DNA from: Wuchereria bancrofti
Taxonomy: Eukaryota; Nematoda; Chromadorea; Rhabditida; Onchocercidae
Length of the DNA stretch: 64,000 bases
Assembly: GCA_005281725.1 (NCBI GenBank)
Contig: SSBO01000017.1
Span: 62,001-126,000 of the forward strand
Direction: 5' to 3'
The notes under the pieces are model-generated. The model ran no database searches. It saw only the letters and a list, made by a program, of their open reading frames with translations, and had not been told where the DNA came from. This document shows positions 49,186 through 62,400 of this stretch, in pieces. A program made the position numbers and the translations under genes. Position 1 is the first letter of the stretch. Every line of letters begins with the position of its first letter.

Positions 49186-52100
49186 TCACACGTCCGCTTC
49201 TTTACTTGGTGGTAAAGGCACGCTAGAAAGGGTACTATTCAAGGTATCACTGAGTGATGGGACGTCACAAAGTTGCCCCAACGGTAACGGTGTCGCTTTT
49301 CGAAACGATGACTCTGCAAAAAAAAACATCACAAAAAAACAAAAAGTATTAAACCGATATAAATTTTCCTGATAATGATTCACATCACTGTTATTTATAT
49401 TTCAGTATGCTGAAAAATGTATTTGTACTTAAGGCTACAGGTGGGGAACTGAACAAATGAGGGTAAAATTTGAAAGCTAAATAATTACAGTCATAATGTA
49501 CTAAAGAATTAAACGAAAAAGAAACATACTAGCTGGTAGAGCGTTTAGCTGTGGAACAGAACGTGGTGCAGCCGTTGGTGCCTGTCTAACTTGATTATGT
49601 GACTCATTATTGGTTGACTGAAGAGTATTTAAATGTTTGAACATAAACTTTAATTAGCTATACAAGGAGATATTACTTTTCGTCTTTGAACTTCTAGAAA
49701 AATCAATCTTTGATGCATTGGAAGAATTAAATTTTCTAAATAGTTCATAATAACGAAACTCGTTACTTCAAGAATCAAACAAAGCTCACTTGCAACAATA
49801 GACGATTAGCACTACCTTCAGATCTTAGTGTTGACCTATAATTATGCCCAGAAGTTGTATTGTTGTATGAATGTACACTTCCTTTCACTCGCCTCCCCAT
49901 TCTGCAACAACTTAATTAGCAGCAAATTCATTATTTGAAACTTCGATTGTCTTTGACGTATTTGAATCCTAAATTTTCCAATAAAATTTTCCAATTGAAT
50001 TCGATTATTCAAGAACAGAAGGGAAAATTAGTTAAATGTTTCTAAAGATACAAAATCCGATCAAAATCTCGTTCCTCTAGAGACTGAGTTAGTTCTGTTG
50101 AAAAGAAGTTGAAAAGAACAAAAGACGCACAGGACAGAATAGATGAAGGTGATAATAAAAAGAATGAGCAGAGTACCAACAAGAACACCGAGGACTACTG
50201 TTGCAACCTTAAAACTGGACGATACCACATCCTGAAATTGAAAATTTTGAAATTCTGAGTGATAAAAATAAGTTACTTTTTAAAAAATCCAAATTAAAAA
50301 TTTATATGATTTCAAAAAATTCAAATTAAAAATTTATATGAAAAATTTATATGGATAAAAAATCAAAGATGGAATCCAAAACAAAAAAGAAAGGATATTT
50401 ACTGACTGTAGCAGAAAGTGTAAGAATGCCTTCATTTGAATTTTGACAATATGATTCTTGAACGATTCCCCATGAACATGGCAAGCAATTTTGGACCTAA
50501 ATTAACTACCACTATGAATTATTTAAGTTAAGCTTTACGCGACTGTTACACCATCATACTGGGGACAAAATTGTAAAATAAACAGATAACCAATGTCAAA
50601 AAAGCAAATTTATGAGCAAGTGAGGAAATATGAAGACAACCAATATTAAAGTTAGCTTACCTGTCCATTTTTCATGTAAGTACATGTGTAAGAAAAATTT
50701 GTTATATTAGACTGACATACTGCTATTGTTGTATTTGTCACTGCTTCATTGCAAATCAAATCGCAATTTCTTCCGATTAAACCACCTTTACACTGCATTG
50801 AATATGCAACTGTTAACCTGGAAATGAATTAATTTGAAAAAATTTGAACAATATAATACATGGATTATTCATGCATATCTTACTGGATTAACTGCCAAAC
50901 TTACTGTGTTTGGAGAATAGTACCATTGAGATTTCGTGACTGCATTGATAAATGATTTTCAATAGACGGTATCACGGAATTCAACGGTAAAATAAAAGTA
51001 TCAACGTGGACAACAGTTTGAATCTGTGTCAGCTCACCTGTATGAGCATTGATAACAGCGCCCATATGATGAACAAATACATCAATCGCTGACTGAAAGT
51101 TTTGACACTTATTTCCGTTGTGGAAAATCCCTCTTATAACATTAGGAAGGCGGACAAGTGATTTGCTGACCAATTATATCCATCTAATTACCATATCATA
51201 TTTAAAAGTAAGAACTTGTTCTTAACTTTGAAGGTAAATACATGTTGTAACGATAATAGTTTCAAGAATTAATGATAACATAAACTCTCATGAAATCTAT
51301 AACCGGTTTTGAAGTAAGATAAAATGTATGAGGCTGTTGCCAAGCTTGTTTTTGCTGCGGTGACATACTGTCGATATCGATGTTTCCAGAAGGCGTTAAC
51401 GGCATAAATTCAGTTGAGAAGTACTTCAATGATTCACTAAAATTTTGTTTATCTTTATTTGAATATCAGTTCTTCCAAACAGTACGATAACGCAAAAGAG
51501 CTGAGAGAGATTTGCACTAAATTTCTAACTCTAAAGCTTATTCTGGCTTCAGTATTAACCAAAGACGTAAATAAATAACTGTACAAAATGTACTCTGGTG
51601 ATAATAGAATAACTGTAAATGACATATAACACCGCGGAACAGAGGTGCCAAGATAACTGCAAGAGAATTCACTTGGACAAACACAAGTTTGTCCTTTTGG
51701 GAGCTGAAGGCCTTGGTTAACGTAATTTATGAGTTGTATTTGTACCATTACATTTGCTATTTCAGAAATATTTGCTGATTCGGAATTGTAGTCCTGAAGT
51801 GCGCCTTTGAAAATAAAATAATTGCACATTACTGATGCCATAGTACGAAAAGAGAAAAAAAGAAAAAAGATCAATTTAATTCTTGTAAACTCTTAGCAAA
51901 TCTTGCTAGATGATCCTTTGAACTTCATGGAATGTTACTTTTATTGTTCTGGTCAAAAATATACGTTTGATAAGTGCAAATTGACATGAAACAAAGTAGA
52001 AGTGAACTAGAAGGGGAGTAAGTGACATAAGTATGGAATAACTTACAATATGGCTTATCGGCTGAAACATTTGAACATTTTGATATATAGTTTCGAAATT

Positions 52101-53548
52101 ATTTTGATCGTTGTAATCATGGTTGCTAGGATAAGAGATCTGAAATAAAATTACCAAAATCATGTATGCTTAAAACAAAGCATTCTGATGGAAGACAAAA
52201 GCACTTTCTGAGTTTTTTTCCTTTTCTTTTGATGAAACTTTAATATTAGCAGTCATGAAGTCATTCTTTAAATTTATTCCGGATTATCCGTTGAAACAAA
52301 AAGAAAATATTTGGATGATAATCTGATGAATTAACCATGCTATTGTTGGGATGTAAAATGATACTTAGAAAATGACAGAGAAATGATAGTTAGAGACTCG
52401 CTTAATTTTATTATTCTTTCATAAACGATAATTAACAGCTTCAGTAAAACTGAAATTAAATTCTCGTTAGAAAATTTCAACATTTAATGCTTATCATTGA
52501 AATGTCATTAGATGAAATAAAACAGAGTTTCATCCATTAAATGTTAGCACGAGATCTTTCCTAAAAGTTTTTCTTCTCGATAATTGTTATTCGAGCAGAA
52601 AAATTGATGGGAAAATATATTAAATTCGTTTTATCAGTGAAATTAACAGAAGTTTCCCGGGCAAAATCAAATAAAACTAAAGAACATTTTTTTTTAAAGA
52701 ATTGCTTGGAGAAACTTGCTAAAATAAGATGCATTGAGTTTGAAAAGTGAAAAAAAGAAGTCAAATATCAGCCATTTCTTCAAAGTTCCACTAGTTGCAA
52801 AAAATCTCATTCGAGCATATATTCTTTCTTCTTTTTAGATCTGCTTGATTAAGAATTAAAATAAAAGTTCGAATTTTATAAAGAAATGATTACTCAAATT
52901 AATGAGTAACAAAAAAACTAACAAAACTGATAGAGTTTGCTTGTGATCCAAACATTCTACGATTTGAACCAAAATTATTATTTCCATTTATGTTGTTATC
53001 GTTACGAATAATATCAAGTTGACTTATATTCGACGCAGTAATCTGTTGAAAGTAAACTAGTAAAGTTGATGTGCACACTATACCGACTCTTCGCATCTTT
53101 CAAGACTATTTAGATTTTTATTGGTCGATATTTGAATTATTGCAATATCTTCTACCTTTGATTTGTTCGATTATTCAGTTTTCTCTGCAAAATTAAGTTG
53201 CTCCTCAAATCACGTCGTAACTGAAATGCCATCAATAGCGATCAATAAGATTCAAGAAATTATTATTCATCAAAAGAGCTAAACAATTGATAAATTTCTT
53301 ACTAGACTAAGCTGATAAATGAACATCTATAAGTTCAGTGTTTAAAAAAACGAGCAACACACTTCTGCTTCTAAGTGTGCAAAATAATAGACGAGATATT
53401 TAACGAAGTCTTATAAATGTATTCTGAGGTTATTATACTATAATTTATGCAGAAGTAGTAACTCATATCAGAACTTAATTTTAAAAAAATAGCTTACGGC
53501 TGAATCTAGGATGATAAAAAAAATCACAAGAATATTTGTGCTATTCAT
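49186..53548 (-). CDS. Type I membrane protein with Cys-rich EGF/DSL-like ectodomain (12 exons)
   Basis: Minus-strand exons: 53548-53498, 53042-52923, 52139-52047, 51793-51633, 51436-51304, about 51165-50905, 50817-50661, 50496-50407, 50231-50131, 49901-49790, 49617-49530, 49313-49186; about 498 residues. Exon 1 is a signal peptide (MNSTNILVIFFIILDSA). An Asn-rich segment (NDNNINGNNN) follows, then QTCVCPSEFSCSYLG, a domain of about 150 residues with one Cys, then CKGGLIGRNCDLICNEA and YTCTYMKNGQ, resembling an EGF or DSL-type Cys knot, and VQNCLPCSWGIVQESYCQ. One membrane helix (VATVVLGVLVGTLLILFIIT) and a polar tail of about 115 residues ending LPPSKEADV complete it. All junctions are in phase except 51304/51165, where the acceptor or a small exon is missing. 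It looks like a cell-surface receptor or ligand; the family was not identified. Confidence 0.75.
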
Positions 53549-55534
53549 GACATCTCTAAATATCTGAGTAAAAATGTAAAGAATGGAAATTTTATACTAA
53601 TATCAGAATAACGATCAAATTCTTATCAGTGATACGGCCGAATAATGTGTTGTCACAAGGAGGAAGAAGAATGAAGAATGCTTACAATAGTTATAAGAAA
53701 CGAAACCTGAAATGTTGCAGTGGTACCAAATTGTGGATCATAAAATAGAATCATCAACTGGAAGCAAATGCTTCTGCAATTTTCAACAAAGTGAAAAGCT
53801 AATGGTTTCTCACCCACGTTTTTCCTTCTTTTCCAATGAGACAAGCAAACCCTTTCTGATACGAACGGTTTTGTATGTTTAGTGATTCATTGCATCACTC
53901 TATGAACATTTCTATCTGCTATTGCTGCTGCTTCAGCGGTCTTGCCTTCGACAGCTTTGAAGGTAACATGCAATGCTTATTGATTACGTCATTTCTCCTA
54001 TGCGCAGTTTCCCAAAAAACTAAAAAATTTGTTCCCATTTCGGTGAGAAAAGAGATTTCGATCATGTCATCCAAAAACAATCATTTTTATAACAATTTGA
54101 AAAAAAAGTAGTTAATTGATTAAAAAACCTTCAATTTCACAGTTTGCATAGAAAATAGATCCAACTAGATGAGAAATGATTTTTCATAATAACATCATGA
54201 CATAAATAATTAAAGACATTGTATTGATGGGAGAACTTTTTTTATATTTTAGAAATCGATAAATGTAAATTTTGGTTGAATGCTTCTCTGTTACTAATAT
54301 TATGCCGTCCAAAATCCAACAACTCTATGTTTTCTTTATTTTCAATTATTTTTTTGGTATTTTCAGTAACACTTCATCGATTACAAATTCAATTTCTGAA
54401 TGCTGAATTTAGAAATTACCAAAAATTTCCACTTCCGTGATGTCGAAAGTTCGAACCTAAAAGTAACTTAGTTAATGATAACCAATAACCCGAAGTTTGG
54501 TAGCAGTAACATCATGAAATGCAAAGGTACTAAGAAGGAGTACTTGTTATCACTCATAATTTAAGCCATGACGAAGAGGCATGCGTCTATTTGTCTTTTC
54601 ATTTTGCAACTTTCCGCGCACTATGTGCATTTTGCCTGCTCTGAAACACAGCATTATATCACTGCATAATGAAATGATTACGGAAATTTAAACGATTACG
54701 CATCATTTGTTAATCTCCCTCTCTCTTTAATTTTATTTATTTCACTCATAAATTTGGCAGAAACTTTATCAAATTTTGCTATTAGAGGCGATTATTTCAA
54801 ATTATAAAACTGATGCTGCAAATTCCAACTCAGCCAAACGTTATCCACTGTAAGCCATTTTCCATTTGGCAATTGCTTACAGAAACTTAACTGTTATAAA
54901 AGAAATGAAAAAAATGATGCCAATCATCCAATCACTTTTTTATTCTCCTTTGATTATTGTAAATCCAGAAAATACTTTTAAACAACATTTAGGATTTCTT
55001 AAATTAAACCCTGTTTAGTTTCAGTACTATTTGCTTGAATGCAACATATGAGGATGCATGCACTTCAATGTTCCGTTATTTAATTGTGTATTTACTTGAG
55101 AAGCACTTCATATAATTGCGTCAAATCAGATCAGATAGATACTTTGACAATTTTAGTGTAATGAACTCTTTTATTCACTACATCATTGCAAAACATGAGG
55201 ATACCGTGAGGCATATAATCAAAATGAATTAAATTCCACAAATTTTAATTCTACATATCACACGTATTGATGTTTACATGAAATTATATTTCAGGAAAAC
55301 AGGTAGAGCTAAGAAAAAAGCAAATTATGCAATGCATCATAATTTTGTACAGTTAAATTTCAACAAATCTTTTAGATGCAAGCACAAATTTAAAAATTAC
55401 TATATTATGTAGGAGACAACAAAATTTAAAGTGAAACCTGGATAATATACTAAAATTGACAAATAAGAAGTTGTAGGTGGACATACACAAAAGTGACTAT
55501 TTTCCTTACCAGTAAGTAATTTTATCATCCAGAT
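53549..55534. other. Intergenic, one possible exon
   Basis: A short minus-strand stretch at about 53760-53710 (acceptor TTCCAG, reading LMILFYDPQFGTTATFQ, donor GTTTCG) is phase 0 at both ends. It could be an alternative 5' exon of the membrane-protein gene, but the signal-peptide exon at 53548 makes a better start. Nothing else was recognised. Confidence 0.35.
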
Positions 55535-56240
55535 TTACTTCTGTGATTTAATATCAACTATAGTTACTTTAACATCAGTTATAGCAATCATCGTAGTCGT
55601 GCAATGTTCCAGTTCTTTATCAAATTTACTGATCATTATCAGCATATATACAACAGCTAGGAGACCTGATGTGTACAGTGAAGCCATAAGCACAGCTACT
55701 AATCTGAAATAAGAGTGTCTGAAACAGAATTTATGCTGTAGAAACTGCAACTTTTGAAAACGTAATCTCATTAATTTTAATGGATGTCTTAATTAAATTG
55801 AAATTTCCAACATGGGTTTTTGAAATTATGGAAATAATCGAAATAGTATATATGCTTAATCTTTCCACAATTTTATTTTGAAACTAAACATTTATCAACC
55901 AAGTGTACTGGGAGCATTTAATTTTCACTGATAAGCATATCAGGAATAGCATGCATATATTGTCTGAAGACCTATAGCATCATCCTGAAATTGCTCTATT
56001 TAATTTATTCATTTTTAAGAGTCGAATATTTATTAGAATTTGAAAAGAGCAAAAATGGTAGCTAACTGCTTACCCTGTCATCATGCAAAACAAAATAACA
56101 TGATGTTGTGCGTAAATGAGATAAATGAGCGAATAAGCTAACAGTAGGCTTATAACCACACTGAGTTGAAATTTTGTTAAGGGACAAAAGTTCCAGGATT
56201 GTTGAGGCTTCGAGTCCGTCACCGTTGAACCGTCGTGCAT
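55535..56240 (-). CDS. Small multi-pass membrane protein (2 exons)
   Basis: Exons 56240-56074 and 55703-55535 join in phase (GG+A = Gly) to give 111 residues. An N-terminal polar part (MHDGSTVTDSKPQQSWNFCP) is followed by three hydrophobic segments: LSVVISLLLAYSLIYLIYA, HVILFCMMTGLVAVLMASLY and LLAVVYMLIMIS. A short hydrophilic C-terminus (KFDKELEHC ... VDIKSQK) ends it. The hydrophobic pattern resembles part of a four-helix MARVEL/tetraspan protein, but no diagnostic motif is present. The frame stays open upstream of the chosen Met into an AT microsatellite, so an upstream exon with a first helix is possible. Confidence 0.6.
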
Positions 56241-56257
56241 ATGGCATACGAATACGT

Positions 56258-56260
<3 letters not shown>

Positions 56261-56292
<32 letters not shown>
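56261..56292. repeat. (AT)n microsatellite
   Basis: An uninterrupted AT dinucleotide run of about 16 units, continuing as interrupted TATG/TATT repeats to about 56320, lies just upstream of the small membrane-protein start codon. Confidence 0.9.
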
Positions 56293-56300
<8 letters not shown>

Positions 56301-56320
56301 TTATATATGTATGTATATTT

Positions 56321-59300
56321 TTCTCAGCAATTTTATTAAACAATTTTCTTCTGAAATCAAATAAGCCATCAAAATACAATACAGCTATGGTAATTTTAAG
56401 AATTAAAGAATAGAAAAAGAATTCGTCGTCCTTAATTACATAGTTTTGATTAACGGAATTGATGAGATGAGACGCCCGAAGAAACATCTCTTATAACATT
56501 GTCCACATTCATCGTCAGCACATTTCGATTTCGAAATCAAGAAAAACAAGTTTATAGACAGACAATTTAAAGGATTGTTATAACTGATAAATGGATGATG
56601 TTCATTATGGATTAACATTTTCTTCTATTCACTAACAATAGAAAAGTTACTCAAACTCTTTCAATTCTAAGTACATTTTCAAAACTTACGATTCGAATCA
56701 GTTCATTTTTTTAAGTTCTATATCCTGTTGTATCCTTAACCATAAAAAGCCATGTCGTATATTCCACTTTCTTGAACTATAAGCTTACTACCGTTGTTCC
56801 TTCCTAAATTTGAATGAAAATTGGATGAAATTTAATAAAATTTTCTATGCTCCACGTTATTCATGGGAATTCGAAATTTTTAACCCGTTGTTGCATTATT
56901 CAGTGATGCATTAAAATATGCTAAACATCAACATAAGTAAATGAGCAAATAAACTGATTCATAAGCGCAAATATAAATAATTCATATATATATATAATAT
57001 ATATAATTAATGTGCATATATTCTTTAAATGATTCAATAACTGACGTACTATTTATATATACTATTATTTAAATCATTAAATAATATTATATATAAACAT
57101 GTAATACGAAATAAATAAATGGACAAATATCTATTGATCATTTGACTTGTTCTCTTTGACAGTTTTACAGATGGTAAGTTTTATTCTTGATGAAATAGCG
57201 ATGACCTATCTGCAAAACTTACGATACTTACAGGTGGCATCTATTAGAATTTTATTCTTAATTAACTGATTAAAATTTATTTTAGTCACTTTATTAGCTT
57301 TTGTACGGGTAGGTTTTTTTTTTCGGAAGCACTTTTGATTCTATTATGTGCCATCGAAACGAAATGTTCATTTAATAGGAGGAAGTAAATATACTTCATA
57401 GCTATCTTTTTCACATGTAAAGTGTTTTGATTGGTGCTACACAATGCTTGTGAGTCAAATTTTATATTGATAATAAAAAAAAATGTAAAAAAGCGCTATT
57501 TGCAGCAATGCAAAACAGAGGAGTGCACCCGTTCTTAGTTAATGATTTATTGGTACTGATGAAATTTCAACATCACGAGTGAATAATAAATATATCACGG
57601 TTAAAACTATGAATTTAAACTATTCTAATGCTCTATTCAGTCTGAATAATTCGGTATTCAATATTAGGGATCGGAAAATATGAAACGACAAAATGAATAA
57701 TGTGAAGTGGTGTGCTATCTTCCGCTGTGAGTGAAAAGAAGAGATAATTCGATACATGGCTGAGAATTTTCCGAAGTTTTTGTTAAGTCGGAACAAATAC
57801 TGCAATATATTTGATTATGGGAAAATTAATAAGCAAATGATCCAATATGAAGACGCTTGATGTCATGCCGTTGTCGCCCAATGGCCATGAAAATCCTACT
57901 ATATCACATTGTAAAAGTGGTAAATTGTAGAAATGATGGAAACAAAAAATATTTGAATCTGCTATATAAATCATTAAATGAGGCCAATATGCTGACCAAT
58001 TGTACAGCTCCACTCAAATGGATTGTGAAGCGGAGAAAAAATTCAAAAGTGCAGCACTCAAAACAATGATAAAATTTAACGATTAAACGATTCACCATAC
58101 TGTACAACGAAACTAAAATAGGACAACACCTCACCACCACCATTCATTACTTCCTTTCAACAGCGCTTAGGCGCAGTTTTAACTTCCAACACTGCTCATT
58201 CATAAACACATACCACGAATATTTTACATGCAAACATCACATGCATACACACACACACAGAGAGAGAGAGAGAGACACACACACATAAATACATATATGA
58301 GTATACTCAGCAATATAGTTTTGAGATGACCGGTTTAAATCTCATCCCAATTTTAAATTTCTAACAGTTTTACTTCTTTATTACTAGAACATCATAATTT
58401 TACCCAGTCAGTGTTATCGGCGAATTTATTTTATTTATTTACTTTTTTTTGAGTTTCCTTTAATTCATTCCTATTACTGGTAAAAAAATTACTAATCAAA
58501 TTTACTTCATTAAAATTTCATTCAAATTAAACCTAACATATTTGTGATACAGAAATAACTATTAATAGCTAACAAGAAGCATGTTCTTTTCTATAATCTT
58601 AGCGCTATGAATAACATGATGAGAGTGATAACAAATTATGATAACGTTATGAGAAAGAAATAATGGAAAATTCGCCATTTTCAATCAGAAACATTTAATA
58701 CGAGGATAAATGTTTAAAAGCATTTTGCATCAAGTCGTTTAATGCAAGTGAATTAGCTAACTGATTTTGATACAAATCAATCTGGTTCTTAAAGAAATCG
58801 ATAATTTTTTCTAGAAGTTAGAGTAATTTCTCATTCTCTAGGTCGTATTAATTTTACATTGCAATATAATAGTTTAAGCAAATAAATCTAAATTTCAAGA
58901 CTTATTATTTTTTCCTATCATTCCCCTATTAAGCTGAGAGTAAAACATACTGACAGATGGATTATTTTAAACGTTTGTAAGTGTTAAATAAACTCATAAA
59001 AAAATGATGATACTTTAATGTCGAAACTACTCGCGATTATCTATCAAATCAAAAAATGCTGTTCCATGCATACTTGTTTACTTGTTTTGTAATCATAAAA
59101 AACGTTTTTTGTTTTAATTTGAATTTTCCAGACAAAGTGTTTTTCAATTTTTTTTACCAAACTGTTGCAAAAATGTTTGTATATGCATGTCTTTTTGGGA
59201 TAAGGATCTAAGAAATCACAAAATATGCAAGAAATGAAGTAGCATTATTCAAAAGAGAAAAAAAAACGGCAACTTCCTAAGTTTTTAGCAGAGGTTACAT

Positions 59301-62100
59301 TTCATGATGATAAGAAGTGTAATTCAATGACAAAAAATTGATTTTGCTGCAAAACAATCGTTAACTTCAGTCGGATGACTGGAAGAACAGCACCGAAACA
59401 AGTTTTTTTTTTCTTTTTTTCTGATACACTCAAATCTCTTCCTTGAAAACTAAATTTCAAATTTGTCTGAAAGATGTATCTATATAATGATTCGTGCAAT
59501 ATAATTTGTGTTACAATATTACAACGCTGAAGAACTTTCTTGTAATAATTGAAAAGGATTTCTTGAATTCCTGGCAACTTACTGCTGATTATTTTGGCGT
59601 CTTTTTTCTAAAGCTGCTTTTTAAATACGCATTCACAGTGCGAAATACTTTGATACAAAATAACCAGTGGGAAATCGTCCAGTATTATCAATTTCTGCTG
59701 TTAATTCCTAAAAATTTTTAAATATTAAAAATGAAAATTTTCTTATCTCTAACGTCTTTGAATAAGTGAGAAATATCTTTGTAAAAAAACAAAAAAAAGA
59801 CACAAATTATAATTTATTAAATGATGACAATTTGAGGTACCAATCAAAAAAAAAAAAAAATAATGTAAGTGAAAATAAAGAACATTAAAGAGTGAAATTG
59901 AAAAATTTATTGACAACGATACCTCATTTGACATCAAATATTATAGTAATAAATGAAAATGATTTTTGTCGTTCAGTTTATATGAATCCTATTTATGCAT
60001 GTCGAGGCTAGCCTAAAAATAAACGTCCATCAAATTGCACTGAGAGATTGGATTTGAGCTTAGCATCATGAGATATCGTATTGTAACATGCTGAGTCCAC
60101 AAATGTTTTAGAGAAAGGATATCAAGTGCAAGAATATCAGTTACATTTACCTCTGGCACAACTTTTACTGACAAAAAAAACAAATGTGTTTGTCATCTGA
60201 CTAAATAAAATTTTCGAAGTCGGACAATATAAAACCTGAAATTTTATACAAAGATTTAATACTCCTTCTATAATGTCGGACTGAAAATCAATTTCCTCAA
60301 AATAAAAAGTGCAATATAATGCAATTCTTATGGGTCAAAATTCGTAACCTATGAAAATTCTCATTCCTGTTCGAGAAAATAAATCTTTCATGCATTATGC
60401 GTTAACATTTGCAAAGATGTTTAACATAAATTGATGAAGTGGGTATTAAACACGATTAAATAGATGAAGCTAAATTAAACTGCATAGAAGAAAATTATTA
60501 TTTAATATACTTTGTTAATGTGAAATTTGGAAAAGCACGATTATTTCAAACAACTGTTAATTTGCATTGCATTTCATATTCAGTAATAGAAAAACAGTTT
60601 TTCTGGGGTTCAACAGAATTTTTGAGAAAAATATAGAAATGATAATGATTAGCACTAAACAGTTTAAACGGTCTATAAAAATTCATTTTAGAAATATTTT
60701 TCCATTATCAGGCTAACCAAAGGTGAGCGAATGAATTCTAGAAATTATTCTGAAAGTCCTTTTAAATCATACAATAAAAGATTTGTGTTGGTTGTAACCT
60801 TTTTTGCTTACGCATTTATTTGGAAATCAAAATTAGATTGCTTAGGGCAAAAAAAAAATCGAAGATTCTAATCAGATTGAAGGAAATGACTTTACTGTTT
60901 ATAATGAAATATTGTGCTATTAGTATCAAAATTTTGCACACAGATTATTTGATAACAACTAAAAAGTGCGTGGTTCGAAAATTTCGATTAATTCAAAAGC
61001 AAAGAAATTATAAAATTGCTGAACAGACATCTTAATCAATTTGCTTATTTTTCAAATTGTGTAATTACATTTGGAAATATCAGCTTTCAATCAATTCAGA
61101 GTTTACAAGTAAGGAATTTATAATAAAAGTTAAATCATGCTATGTAGGCTAACGATAAGGTGTACCAATTTATCAGTTGTGTCCGAGATTTGATTCTCCC
61201 CTTCTACATCTTGCAGAAGTATTTCTGGAACGGTTTTATTAAAAGATTGAGAAGGGTGTTCGCCGACAATTTAAATAAAACAAAACATTTCAAACTTACT
61301 TTTGCATATAAGTGAAGAAGTTTACTAATAAGTCATTTGGCTTATAACAAAATAATTATTCCTACAGTTTTTTTACGACCCTTCAATTATCCCATTTCAT
61401 ATTCTGCTAAATGATACTTAAAAGAGATGTTCCTGATTTATGAACTGTGCACTGTGAAAGAATGCTGATATTTCAAGGATCAGGACTTATTTGAAATAGT
61501 TATAATCTTCCTGGCTAGAGGCTTAATTGTTTAAAATAGAGAAGAATTAAGTTTTTCGAGCAAAAATTTCATTTAAACTGCCTTTCTTTTTGGCATTTCG
61601 TTATTATTGGAATTATTGTTGAAACAACTGAAATTGAATCAAGCATCACATACAATTTTTTAAATTAAAAGTGATAACAGATCAATTTCGTTTTAAGTTA
61701 GATTTACAAATCATTCTTTTAAATCCGCTGGTGATGTAAGCAAATCTCTTAATAAAATCTTTTACTTCCTTCTTTATTTAACAAAAATTTGTTGATAACA
61801 AAAACTATGTATATATATATTTGCTTTTCTACAGAAAACAAGTCCTTTTTCACAACCGATGCATGATGACAATATCAGTGCATGATGATCGTCTATTAAT
61901 GTACAATCTTTGATTCTAAATTCTTCATCAATTCAACCACAATTCTGAAGCAAAATAAAGGGCTATTCACCATGTGAACATTTAAAAGAAATTTTTGGTA
62001 TGTATTTCTGCTTTGTTTGAGATCTTTCAAATACTTTTCAATTGCAAAATTGTTGATCATGACGGCAATGGAATGTGATCTTAACGTTTAATAGAAAAAT
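56321..62100. other. AT-rich non-coding stretch
   Basis: No gene is supported. A minus-strand piece near 56540-56470 reads SKCADDECGQCYKRCFF and might be an exon of a Cys-rich peptide, but no acceptor or in-phase partner was found. Open frames at 57783-58013 (-), 57857-58069 (+), 59302-59577 (-) and 60820-61035 (+) are unsupported. Short AT-dinucleotide tracts recur (56984-57007). Confidence 0.45.
58247..58284. repeat. Compound (AC)n(AG)n(AC)n microsatellite
   Basis: Runs of AC, then AG, then AC dinucleotides follow each other without interruption. Confidence 0.9.
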
Positions 62101-62184
62101 GATAAAACATGCGAACTGACGTAGCAAGCAACATGACAAATATGTTATCTGCTGTGCCAGTTTACGTTTTATCATCTTTCTGCT

Positions 62185-62400
62185 GTCAGATGACAAGTGG
62201 TAAGTAAAATATTCAATGTCCAACAAGATATCTGGATTGTAGAAATCCCCTGGAATTAAAAAAAAAACCGTAATTCAGTAAAAAGTAAATAGTACTTCTT
62301 ATCATTAAATTATTATCGAATTTCTCTATACAAACATGGTGAGACCTGTTAATCTGCAGCTGAGATATTTCCATCCGTTGTGCTGCATTCTCCTCATACA
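62185..62400 (-). CDS. Possible terminal exons of an unidentified gene
   Basis: The minus strand has an open piece near 62400-62352 reading YEENAAQRMEISQLQIN, ending at AG/GTCTCA. A TTCCAG acceptor near 62252 would follow in phase (GFLQSRYLVGH then stop). An alternative frame of the second piece reads FYNPDILLDIEYFTYHLSSD. The first piece lacks a clear acceptor. Evidence is thin. Confidence 0.25.

Noticed and set aside
51455..51874. 139-codon minus-strand frame taken as one exon
   Set aside because: Only 51793-51633 is coding; the rest runs through a GTGTTA donor and upstream intron sequence.
56062..56487. Minus-strand 141-codon frame containing Tyr-Ile repeats
   Set aside because: It is produced by reading through the AT microsatellite; the real exon (56240-56074) uses another frame with clear membrane helices and a GTAAGC donor.
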